In this document: one piece after another, positions 51,732-59,319 of the stretch
Layout of the letters: each line of letters begins with the position of its first letter
Numbering within the stretch: the stretch's first letter is position 1
Source: Terriglobales bacterium
Lineage (GTDB): Bacteria; Acidobacteriota; Terriglobia; Bryobacterales; Bryobacteraceae
Direction of reading: 5' to 3'
DNA length: 64,000 nt
Assembly (NCBI GenBank): GCA_027485675.1
Contig: JAIXQP010000021.1
Coordinates: 62,001-126,000, forward strand
Notes under the pieces: generated by a model
What the model saw: the letters and a program-made list of their open reading frames with translations, nothing else
Databases searched by the model: none
Told to the model about the DNA's origin: nothing
Translations under genes and position numbers: made by a program

Positions 51732-53002
51732 GGTGGTTTTCGCTCGTGGTCGTCTCGACGGCGATCGTCTTCGCGCAGCCCAAGCCCATAAGCTTGGCCG
51801 AGGCCGAAGCCATCGCCCTGCGGAACCACCCCGGCGTGGCCGCCGCTGAACTCACCGCCGAGGCGCAGGCGCAAGTGCCGCAGCAGGTGCGCAGCGCGTT
51901 GGCGCCCCAGGTGGGCGCGGCGGCCAGCGGCGCCGGCGCCACGGACCGCGCCCGCATCGCCGCCGGCCAGCTCCAAAATCCGATCATCTTCAGCCGCCTG
52001 GGCCTTGGCGGCAACGTGACCCAGCTACTCTACGACGGCGGCCGCACCAAGCTGCTCGCGCAAGGGGCGGACGCTCGCGCCAAGAGCGAGAAGGAAAACG
52101 CGAATACGGCGCGGGCGCAGGTGCTGCTGCAGGTGCGCCAGGCTTACCTCGCCGCGCTCCGCACCCAAGCCGTCCTGCGGGTAGCCGAACAGACGGTGGC
52201 GGCGCGGCAGTTGGTCCTCGACCAGGTGACCGCTCTCACCGACGCCAAGTTGAAGTCCGGGCTCGACCTGAGCTTCGCGCAGGTTTCCGTCTCGGAGGCG
52301 AAGCTGCTGGCTGCCCAAGCGGCCAACGACTCGCAAGCGGCTCTGGCCGACCTGGCCGCCGCCATGGGCGTGACGGAGCCGGCGCCGTACTCCCTCGCCG
52401 AGCCGCCCCCGCTATCGGCCCTACCCCCGAACTCGAACGAACTGCTGCCGGCGGCCATGCGGAACCGGCCGGAACTCGCGGCCCGGCGGCTCGAGTGGGA
52501 GGCCGCGCAGCGCCTCGTCGCCGCCGAAGGCAAGCTCTCCCAGCCCACGGTCTCCGGAGTCGGCGCCGCCGGCGTCACCCCCGTCCACGTGGCCGGTATC
52601 GAGAACAGCTACTACGCCGCCGCCGGGGTCACCGTCAGCCTGAACTTTTTGAATGGCGGCCTCTTCGCGGCCCGGCGCAACGAAGCCGCGCTGCGGGCCC
52701 GCGCCGCTGAGCAGCGGTTGCGAGAACTCGAGAACCGCATCCGGCGCGACGTGGCCGTGGCGTGGCTCAACGTCCGCACCGCCGAAGAGCGGGTGGAGTT
52801 AACCGAGCAACTGCTCCGCCGCAGCACCCAGGCCCTGGAACTCGCGCAAGCGCGCTATGACCTCGGACTCAGCTCCATCGTCGAACTCAGCCAGGCCCAA
52901 CTCGCCAAAACCGCGGCCGAGCTGCAACAGACCGCCGCACGCTACGACTACACCGCCCAACGCGCCGCCCTAGCCTTCCAAACCGGCCTGGAATTCCAAT
53001 AA
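51728..53002 (+). CDS. TolC-family outer-membrane efflux protein
   Basis: A 424-residue outer-membrane factor: signal peptide (to about residue 16), two OEP repeats with long helices rich in Ala/Gln/Glu (LAEAEAIALRNHPGVAAAE, then LELAQARYDLGLSSIVELSQAQLAK), which is the repeat phrase of the family. It is the last gene of the adaptor-pump-channel operon. The stop is followed by an AT-rich stretch without a GC hairpin, so no intrinsic terminator is evident. Confidence 0.93.
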   Translation: MRWFSLVVVSTAIVFAQPKPISLAEAEAIALRNHPGVAAAELTAEAQAQVPQQVRSALAPQVGAAASGAGATDRARIAAGQLQNPIIFSRLGLGGNVTQLLYDGGRTKLLAQGADARAKSEKENANTARAQVLLQVRQAYLAALRTQAVLRVAEQTVAARQLVLDQVTALTDAKLKSGLDLSFAQVSVSEAKLLAAQAANDSQAALADLAAAMGVTEPAPYSLAEPPPLSALPPNSNELLPAAMRNRPELAARRLEWEAAQRLVAAEGKLSQPTVSGVGAAGVTPVHVAGIENSYYAAAGVTVSLNFLNGGLFAARRNEAALRARAAEQRLRELENRIRRDVAVAWLNVRTAEERVELTEQLLRRSTQALELAQARYDLGLSSIVELSQAQLAKTAAELQQTAARYDYTAQRAALAFQTGLEFQ

Positions 53003-53192
53003 ATTTTAAGAAAATTAATTCATATTAACTACAACAAAACAAACGTTTGTGATACGCTGACATTTCAGCATCACTGCCTTTAATCTATGGGTCCGGCACT
53101 TTCCCCCGGTGCGTCCCGCCAGCTGTTTAGTTTGCTAGGACGTGGAGTTTCCTGTTCGGAACTTCTTTTGCGGCGCTTCTCCGGAGCCCGCC
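53003..53192 (+). promoter_or_regulatory. Upstream region of the HutI-like gene with palindromes
   Basis: The first 90 bases are markedly AT-rich compared with the flanks. ACAAACGTTTGT (53039-53050) is a perfect 12-bp palindrome. It is followed by GCTGA-CATT-TCAGC (53056-53069), which with flanking TGAT/ATCA (53050-53053 and 53070-53073) makes a bulged hairpin. These look like operator sites for a transcription factor. GGAG lies seven to eight bases before the ATG at 53193. No open frame or RNA gene is seen. Confidence 0.45.
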
Positions 53193-54473
53193 ATGCCCGC
53201 TAAAAAGGTTCTAATTCGTGGGGCGCGTCAACTGCTGACGCTCCGGGGAATCCCCGCGCCTCGCCGTGGCAACGCCATGAGCGACCTGTCGTTGGTTACC
53301 GATGGCGCCATTCTGATTGAGGGCGAACGGATCGTGACGGTGGGCCCCGGGCGCCGGATCGAGAACCTCGCTGAGGCGCGCGGAGCCGAAGTCATCGACG
53401 CCGACGGTTGCGTCGTCATGCCCGGCTTCATTGATCCGCATACGATGCTCGTCAGCGGACCCTCACGCGTCAACGAGTTCGAGATGCGAACCCTGGGCGC
53501 CTCGCTTGAAGAGAGCGGGATCCTGCGGGAAGGCTTGCAGGCGCAAGTCCGGAATGTGCGCAACCTGCCGGCCCGCCGCCTGGAGTTGCAAGCGAGGAAT
53601 ACGCTGCTCCGCTGCCTGCGCCATGGAACGACGACCATTGAGGCCAAGACCGGGTACGGCCTCGATGATACCGGCGAAATGAAGTGCGTCCGCGTGCTCG
53701 AAGACTTGCAGAACTGCCCCATTTCGGTGATTCCCACCTGGTTCGGGGCCCGGGCTCTGCCCGCCGAGTTCGAAGGCAACGCCGAAGGCTATCTCCGTTT
53801 TCTCATCGACGAGATGCTGCCGCGAATCGCCCGCCGCAAGACCATTGCCTATGTCGATGCCGACCCCGCGGCCTGCGGCTTCTCGATGAACCAGACGATT
53901 CAGTTCCTCCGGACCGCGCGGCTGGCCGGCTTTACGCCGCGCCTGCATGCGGCGCTCCATCAGGCTGATTCCAACGTCGAACTGGCGGTCGCCATGCGGG
54001 CCGAAAGTGTCTCCCATTGCAACTACATCACTGACGATCAGATCGGTCATCTCTATGACTCCTCCACCGTGGCCGTCCTGCTGCCCGGCCTCGCCTATCA
54101 CCTCCGCTTGAACCGCGTGCCCCCGGCCCGGCGCTTGATCGAAGGTGGCGCCGCCACGGCGCTCGCCTCCGGCTACGACCCGCTCTTCAGCCCCACCTGT
54201 AACATGCAGATGGTGATCTCGCTGGCCTGCAATCAGCTCAACATGTCCCCGGCGGAGGCCATTCAAGCGGCCACCTACAACGCGGCCTGCGCGGCCGGCG
54301 TGGCCAAGGAGGCCGGCTCGCTCGAAGCGGGCAAGTTTGCCGACTTGTTGATTCTCTCCGTGCCGGACTACCGCGAAATCCCCTATCATTTTGGAATGAA
54401 TCTGGTTTCCACGGTCATCCGCCGGGGCGAGATAGTCCATCAGGAAACTGCGCCGGAGTGGCGCGTTGCCTGA
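53193..54473 (+). CDS. Imidazolonepropionase-like amidohydrolase lacking key residues
   Basis: A 426-residue protein aligned along its whole length with imidazolonepropionase HutI. Start: GGAG precedes this ATG; an upstream ATG at 53142 would add 17 residues without a site. Several active-site positions are changed: the metal HxH reads H83-T-M85; the substrate-site GAHA reads GAR187A; the metal Asp in ATDFNPG is replaced (A-S326-G327-Y-D-P). The tyrosine loop KTGYGL and the Arg of SRVNEF remain. The fold is intact but the canonical metal site is not, so histidine-pathway activity is doubtful. The downstream FtcD gene overlaps by eight bases. Confidence 0.85.
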   Translation: MPAKKVLIRGARQLLTLRGIPAPRRGNAMSDLSLVTDGAILIEGERIVTVGPGRRIENLAEARGAEVIDADGCVVMPGFIDPHTMLVSGPSRVNEFEMRTLGASLEESGILREGLQAQVRNVRNLPARRLELQARNTLLRCLRHGTTTIEAKTGYGLDDTGEMKCVRVLEDLQNCPISVIPTWFGARALPAEFEGNAEGYLRFLIDEMLPRIARRKTIAYVDADPAACGFSMNQTIQFLRTARLAGFTPRLHAALHQADSNVELAVAMRAESVSHCNYITDDQIGHLYDSSTVAVLLPGLAYHLRLNRVPPARRLIEGGAATALASGYDPLFSPTCNMQMVISLACNQLNMSPAEAIQAATYNAACAAGVAKEAGSLEAGKFADLLILSVPDYREIPYHFGMNLVSTVIRRGEIVHQETAPEWRVA

Positions 54474-55371
54474 GCGAGGATCCACTCCCCTGGTTGAGTG
54501 TGTCGCGAACTTCTCCGAAGGCCGGGACATGCGTATTCTTGACGCCATCGCATCGGCCATCGCCGCCGTGCCCGGCGTAGGCGTGCTCGACCGGTCCGCG
54601 GACCCGGATCATCACCGCAGCGTCATCACCTTCGCCGGGCGTCCGGAAGCCATCGGCGAGGCGGCCGTGGCCGCCGTGGGCGAAGCGGTCGCGCGCATCG
54701 ACCTGACGCACCATACTGGCGTCCACCCCCGCATCGGCGCCGCCGACGTCGTTCCCTTCGTTCCGCTGCGCGACATCACCCTCGTCGAGTGCGCCTGGCT
54801 GGCCCATGCCGTCGGCGCCGAGATCTGGAACCGGTTCTCGGTTCCCGTATTTCTATACGATGCGGCCGCGCAAACCGACAGCCGGAGAAACCTCGCCAAC
54901 GTCCGCAAGGCCGCCGCGCACCCGCCCTTCCCGGTACCGGACTTCGGCCAGGCCGCGCCGCATCCCACCGCGGGAGCCGTGGCCGTGGGCGCCCGTAAGA
55001 TCCTGATCGCCTGGAACGTTTTTCTGGCCGATGGCAACCTGGAGGCGGCCAAGGAGATCGCCCGGCGGATCCGCCAGGCCAACGGCGGACTGGCCTGCGT
55101 GCGCGCTCTCGGACTGTATCTCCCCGCCCGCGAGCAAGCCCAGGTGTCGATGAACCTGATTGACTTTGAAGTAACCCCGCCGCATGTAGTGTGGGAGGCG
55201 ATCTCCCGCATCGCCGCGGAGCTCGGCGTGCAGGTGGCGACCAGCGAGCTCATTGGATTAATCCCGGAATCCGCTCTGCGCGCCGCTGAAGCCGCTGGCG
55301 TAGATTTGCGCATCGAAGACTTCACCCCGGACCGCACCCTCGAGGCCCGGGTCCGCACGATTGCAATGTAG
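54466..55371 (+). CDS. ftcD: Glutamate formimidoyltransferase, FT domain only
   Basis: A 301-residue protein matching the formimidoyltransferase half of FtcD. It transfers the formimino group of N-formiminoglutamate to tetrahydrofolate, the last step of one route of histidine breakdown. Family blocks are intact: LVECVANFSEGRDM, HRSVITFAG, THHTGVHPRIGAADVVPFVPL with the catalytic His, and PVFLYDAAA. The cyclodeaminase domain found in vertebrate enzymes is absent, as in many bacteria. The start is TTG at 54466, supported by CGGAG; it overlaps the HutI-like gene by eight bases. No hutH or hutU is in the window. Confidence 0.9.
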   Translation: MPERGSTPLVECVANFSEGRDMRILDAIASAIAAVPGVGVLDRSADPDHHRSVITFAGRPEAIGEAAVAAVGEAVARIDLTHHTGVHPRIGAADVVPFVPLRDITLVECAWLAHAVGAEIWNRFSVPVFLYDAAAQTDSRRNLANVRKAAAHPPFPVPDFGQAAPHPTAGAVAVGARKILIAWNVFLADGNLEAAKEIARRIRQANGGLACVRALGLYLPAREQAQVSMNLIDFEVTPPHVVWEAISRIAAELGVQVATSELIGLIPESALRAAEAAGVDLRIEDFTPDRTLEARVRTIAM

Positions 55372-55398
55372 CGAAGTTGGGAATACAGTAGAGTTACT

Positions 55399-55422
55399 GC
55401 TATCGCCAAAATCGGCGATAGC
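55399..55422 (+). repeat. Perfect hairpin in the leader of the Oar-like receptor gene
   Basis: GCTATCGCC (55399-55407) pairs perfectly with GGCGATAGC (55414-55422) over a six-base AAAATC loop, 33 bases before the ATG at 55455. It has no T-tract, so it is not a typical terminator. A tandem TCTTCAG repeat lies between it and the ribosome-binding site AGGGG. It may be an operator or an mRNA-stability element. Confidence 0.5.
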
Positions 55423-55454
55423 CGCGTAAAGTCTTCAGTCTTCAGGGGTTATTC

Positions 55455-58400
55455 ATGAATATTTCTTCACGACTGCAACGTTGCAGCGTGGTGGTGATGT
55501 TGGTCTGCTTGTTGGCCATCACTTCACCGCTCGCAGTTGCTCAGGTTTTGTACGGCGCCTTAGTCGGCTCCGTAAAGGACGCTTCCGGCGCGGCCGTACC
55601 CAGCGCGAAAGTCGTCATCACGAACCAGCAAACCGGTCAGGTCCGCGAATCCGTCACGAACGACGAAGGCGGTTACACCTTCCCGACGATTCAGAACGGT
55701 ACCTATGAAGTCCGCGTCTCGAAAGACGGCTTCCGGACTGTCAACAACACGACGCCCGTCGCGGTTAACGAAACCGTCCGCGTGGACCTAACGCTGCAGG
55801 TCGGCTCGGTGAGCGACACGGTGACCGTCGAAGCCAGTTCCGCCACCCTGCAGACGGACCGCGCCGAGGTCCGTGCTGAAGTCACCTCGAAGCAGTTGAC
55901 CAATCTGCCGGTGCCCGTCGGCCGGAACTATCAGAACCTCCTCGTGACGGTTCCCGGCTTCTCCCCGCCCCGCAACGCCCACTCGGTGCCGTCCAACCCC
56001 TCCCGTTCGCTCGAAGCCAATGTGAACGGTGCGACGCGCTCTTCCGTGAACACCCGCATCGACGGCGTGAGCTCCACCAACATCTGGCTGCCGCACATCT
56101 CGGCCTACGTCCCCTCGCTCGAAGCCATCGAGACGGTCAACGTCGTGACCAACTCCTTCTCGGCCGAACAGGGTCTTGCCGGTGGCGCCTCCATCAGCGT
56201 GCAGATCAAGTCCGGCACCAACGACCTGCATGGCTCGGCGTTCCTCTACAACACCAACAACCAGGTGATCGCCAAGCCGTTCTTCCTGCCGCAAGGCCAG
56301 AACAACCCGAAGTACATCTTCAACCAGTTCGGCGCCACCGTCGGCGGCCCCATCAAGAAGAACAAGCTGTTCTACTTCGCCGCCTACGAAGGCACCACCC
56401 GCCGCGAATTCGCCAATCAGTTCGGCACCATGCCCACGGCGGCCATGCGCACCGGCGACCTCTCCGCCACGGACCGCCCGATCTTCGATCCCCTGACCGG
56501 CGACGACCAGGGCCGCGGCCGCACCCCGTTTGCCGGCAACATCCTCCCGGCCAACCGCATCAGCAGCATCTCGCGGAACCTCGCCGGCAAACTGCCGCTG
56601 CCGAACGTGCCTTCTGCCTTCATCCAGCAGAACTACTTCGCGGTGGGCAACTTCCTGTTCGACCGCAACACCCTCGACACGAAGGTCAACTACAACATCT
56701 CCGATAAATGGACGATGTATGGCCGCTTCTCCGTGCTCGACTATACGATGGACAACGCCGGTATGCTGGGTGAGTTGATCGGCCCCGGTATCTCGGGCGC
56801 CGGCGGCAACGTAGGCAACGCCAACGGCCAGACCTATTCCACCACCATCGCCTCCACCTACGTCCTGAAGCCGTCGTTCATCATCGACTCCTACTTCGGC
56901 TTCACCCAGATGAACACGCTGGTCGAACAGCCCGACCTCGACAAGAATCTGGGCCGCGATCTGGGCATCCCGGGCGTGAATGGCACCCGGCGCTTTGAAG
57001 GCGGCTGGCCGCGGTTTGCCGTTTCTAACTTCACCACCTTCGGCATGCCCGATGCGTTCATGCCGTACAACCGGCGCGATCCCCAGTTCCAGTACGTGGC
57101 CAACGCGAACTGGACCAAGGGCACGCACAACATCCGCTTCGGCATCGACTACTACCAGATGAACATGAACCACCTGCAACCCGAGTTCTCGGGCGCTAAC
57201 CATGGCGCGCAGGGCGGCTTCAGCTTCACCGGCGGGCCCACCCAGTTGAATGGCGGCGCTTCGGCCAACGAATTCAACTCCTGGGGCGCCTTTATGCTCG
57301 GCACGCCCAACAACTACGGCCGGCTGCTGCAGGTCGACGACGTTTATAAGACCCGCACCAACATGTTCTCCAGCTACGTGCAGGACACCTGGAACGTCAA
57401 CCGGAAGCTGACGCTCAACTACGGCGTCCGCTACGAATACTTCCCCATGCCCACCCGCGGCGATCGCGGCGTCGAACGCTACGACTTCGCCAACAACAAG
57501 ATGCTCGTTTGCGGCGTCGGTGTTGTGCCGCGCGACTGCGGCATCAACCAGCAGAAGCTGCAGTTCTCGCCCCGGCTCGGTATCGCCTACCGGCCTACCG
57601 ACAAGACGGTCATCCGCACCGGCTTCGGCATCAACTGGGACCCGTGGAACCTGGCCCGCACCCACCGGACCAACTTCCCGATGCTCGTCATCCTGAACGG
57701 AAACGCGCCGAACGCCTTCGTCCCGGTCAGCCGCTTCGAACAGGGCATCCCCAACATCCCGGTGCCTGACCTCGGCAACGGCGTCATCGACGTGCCCACC
57801 AACTATGCGGTGATCAGCGCGGGCGATGAGTTCAAGCGCTCCTACATCATGAGCTGGAACTTCACCGTCCAGCGCCAGATCGGCAAAGGTTTCGTCGCCC
57901 AAGCCGGCTATGTCGCCAACCGTCAGGTCAACCAGACCGGTAACCTCGACCTCAACGCCGGCCAGATCCCCGGCGCCGGTGTCAACGGTGCTCCGTTCTT
58001 TGCCCGCTTCGGCCGCCGCGTCAACACCCAGCTGCTGACGCCCATCGGCCACACCAGCTACAACGCCCTCCAGACCACGCTCGAGCGCCGCTTCGCGAAG
58101 GGCTACTCCTTGAACGTGGCCTACACCTGGTCGAAAGCCATGGGCGTCTGCTGCAACTCGAACAGTGACGGCGGCCCGGCCATTCAGGCCCTGCCCTTCT
58201 ACAACCTGAACCGCTCCCTCACCGACTTCGACCGGACCCACAACTTCCAGGTCACCTCGCTCTGGGAACTTCCCTTCGGCAAAGGAAAGGCTTGGGCCAA
58301 TGACGGTGTCGCCGCCGCCATCCTCGGTGGTTGGCAGTTGAATGGTCTGCTGAGCCTGTACAGCGGTTCGCCGTTCAACGTCACCGCCGACGGCGCCTCG

Positions 58401-58826
58401 CTGAATCTCTTCGCTGGTTCCACCCAGCGAGCGGACTTCACGGGCTCCGGCCCCGTGAAGAAGATTGGAAAGGTCGGCCAAGGCCAGCCGTTCTACGACT
58501 TCACGGCCTTCCGTGCGGTCACCGAACCTCGGTTCGGCAACGCTTCCTTCATGGCTCTGCGTGGCCCCCGGATCGGCAATGGCGACATTGGCATCTTCCG
58601 CCAGTTCAAGTTCCGCGAACGGGTCTCGGCTCAGTTGCGTATCGAAATGCTCAACGTGACCAACACCCCGCAGTTCGGCAACCCCAGCGGAAACATCTCG
58701 AACCTCCGCCTCAACCCGGACGGCACCTTCCGCTCCGGCGTGTTTGAAGTCACCGGCTTGGCCAACACTGGCCGCGATGGGCTCACCCAGCGCGCGTTCC
58801 GCTTCGGCCTCCGCATGGGCTTCTAA
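55455..58826 (+). CDS. Oar-like TonB-dependent receptor with carboxypeptidase-regulatory domain
   Basis: An 1123-residue outer-membrane receptor: signal peptide (to about residue 29), carboxypeptidase-regulatory domain (about 33-115, LYGALVGSVKDASGAAVPSA), plug (about 130-250), and a barrel ending RFGLRMGF with a terminal Phe. Same class as 23972-27241 but sequence-divergent. It has a hairpin in its leader and a strong terminator after its stop, so it is transcribed alone. AGGGG before the ATG gives the start. The likely role is TonB-driven uptake of a large ligand; the ligand is unknown. Confidence 0.93.
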   Translation: MNISSRLQRCSVVVMLVCLLAITSPLAVAQVLYGALVGSVKDASGAAVPSAKVVITNQQTGQVRESVTNDEGGYTFPTIQNGTYEVRVSKDGFRTVNNTTPVAVNETVRVDLTLQVGSVSDTVTVEASSATLQTDRAEVRAEVTSKQLTNLPVPVGRNYQNLLVTVPGFSPPRNAHSVPSNPSRSLEANVNGATRSSVNTRIDGVSSTNIWLPHISAYVPSLEAIETVNVVTNSFSAEQGLAGGASISVQIKSGTNDLHGSAFLYNTNNQVIAKPFFLPQGQNNPKYIFNQFGATVGGPIKKNKLFYFAAYEGTTRREFANQFGTMPTAAMRTGDLSATDRPIFDPLTGDDQGRGRTPFAGNILPANRISSISRNLAGKLPLPNVPSAFIQQNYFAVGNFLFDRNTLDTKVNYNISDKWTMYGRFSVLDYTMDNAGMLGELIGPGISGAGGNVGNANGQTYSTTIASTYVLKPSFIIDSYFGFTQMNTLVEQPDLDKNLGRDLGIPGVNGTRRFEGGWPRFAVSNFTTFGMPDAFMPYNRRDPQFQYVANANWTKGTHNIRFGIDYYQMNMNHLQPEFSGANHGAQGGFSFTGGPTQLNGGASANEFNSWGAFMLGTPNNYGRLLQVDDVYKTRTNMFSSYVQDTWNVNRKLTLNYGVRYEYFPMPTRGDRGVERYDFANNKMLVCGVGVVPRDCGINQQKLQFSPRLGIAYRPTDKTVIRTGFGINWDPWNLARTHRTNFPMLVILNGNAPNAFVPVSRFEQGIPNIPVPDLGNGVIDVPTNYAVISAGDEFKRSYIMSWNFTVQRQIGKGFVAQAGYVANRQVNQTGNLDLNAGQIPGAGVNGAPFFARFGRRVNTQLLTPIGHTSYNALQTTLERRFAKGYSLNVAYTWSKAMGVCCNSNSDGGPAIQALPFYNLNRSLTDFDRTHNFQVTSLWELPFGKGKAWANDGVAAAILGGWQLNGLLSLYSGSPFNVTADGASLNLFAGSTQRADFTGSGPVKKIGKVGQGQPFYDFTAFRAVTEPRFGNASFMALRGPRIGNGDIGIFRQFKFRERVSAQLRIEMLNVTNTPQFGNPSGNISNLRLNPDGTFRSGVFEVTGLANTGRDGLTQRAFRFGLRMGF

Positions 58827-58848
58827 CCACCCAGCAACCACGCAAACC

Positions 58849-58888
58849 AAAGGCCCGCCGGTCACCAACCGGCGGGCCTTTTCGTTTT
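58849..58888 (+). terminator. Strong rho-independent terminator after the receptor
   Basis: AAAGGCCCGCCGGT (58849-58862) and ACCGGCGGGCCTTT (58868-58881) form a perfect 14-bp stem over a CACCA loop, followed by TTTTCGTTTT. This is the clearest intrinsic terminator in the window and isolates the receptor from the next operon. Confidence 0.9.
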
Positions 58889-58984
58889 CTGAAACTCCGC
58901 CCTTGCAATCCGGACCATTTCGGACGTATATTGGCAGAGTACCGATACTTGCAAATGAATTGCAGTTAAAGAGTACCACTAAAA

Positions 58985-59093
58985 AAGGCTGGCGGGGTTC
59001 TTTGCGAGAGTGCTCCCGTCAGCCTTGGTGATTGCCCGGAGTCCGGAGCAACTCCTCTATCTTAGCGGGTTGCCCGGGCTTCTCCCAAGGAGA
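58985..59093 (+). promoter_or_regulatory. Structured leader RNA with SD-masking hairpin upstream of the small Cys-pair protein operon
   Basis: Three paired elements follow one another. Stem 1: AAGGCTGGCGGG (58985-58996) with CCCGTCAGCCTT (59015-59026), 12 bp including one G-U pair. Stem 2: GCCCGG (59034-59039) with CCGGGC (59074-59079), enclosing GGAG-CAA-CTCC (59045-59055). Stem 3: TCTCC (59081-59085), loop CAA, GGAGA (59089-59093), which masks the Shine-Dalgarno sequence five bases before the ATG. GCCCGG can also pair with other CGGG runs, so alternative folds exist. This is the layout of a translational switch. It does not match known riboswitch consensus that I can recall. Confidence 0.5.
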
Positions 59094-59097
59094 CCCT

Positions 59098-59319
59098 ATG
59101 CCCCAGCATGCCCAGGGCGCGGCTTGGCCGCTCGCCTATAACCCGCAGATCGGTTCTATCTTCCGCTGCCCCGACTGCGCATCGATCCACATCGTCCTCG
59201 GTGCGACTAACCTACAGGTAAGCCCACAGACTTTCTTGGAAGTCGTCGATCTCGTGGCGCGCGCCGCGGCGAACTTCGAACTCATGCTCGAAGCGCAACA
59301 GGAGGACCGATGCGCCTAG
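59098..59319 (+). CDS. Small Cys-pair (CPDC) protein, hypothetical
   Basis: A 73-residue protein with a strong AGGAG site. It has no signal peptide. A single C-P-D-C motif in the middle (IFRCPDCASIHIVLG) could bind a metal or form half of a zinc ribbon. The next part (LQVSPQTFLEVVDLVARAA) is helical. It loosely resembles small cysteine proteins of the DUF6686 type, an uncertain match. The stop overlaps the TonB receptor start by 10 bases, so the genes are co-translated behind the structured leader; a metal-related role is an inference from context. Confidence 0.75.
   Translation: MPQHAQGAAWPLAYNPQIGSIFRCPDCASIHIVLGATNLQVSPQTFLEVVDLVARAAANFELMLEAQQEDRCA

Noticed and set aside
53142-53192. Upstream ATG for the HutI-like gene
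   Set aside because: It has no ribosome-binding site and adds residues absent from the family; the ATG at 53193 is preceded by GGAG.
55399-55422. Intrinsic terminator for the hutI-like/ftcD pair
   Set aside because: The hairpin has no T-tract behind it; it is reported instead as a leader element.
55788-58979. 1063-residue minus-strand frame opposite the receptor
   Set aside because: It is antisense to the Oar-like receptor; the composition is low-complexity Val/Gly/Glu/Asp.
58985-59093. Known riboswitch (cobalamin, TPP or NiCo) upstream of the Cys-pair gene
   Set aside because: The B12 box, thi box and NiCo four-way-junction motifs are not seen; only short G/C-rich matches occur by chance.
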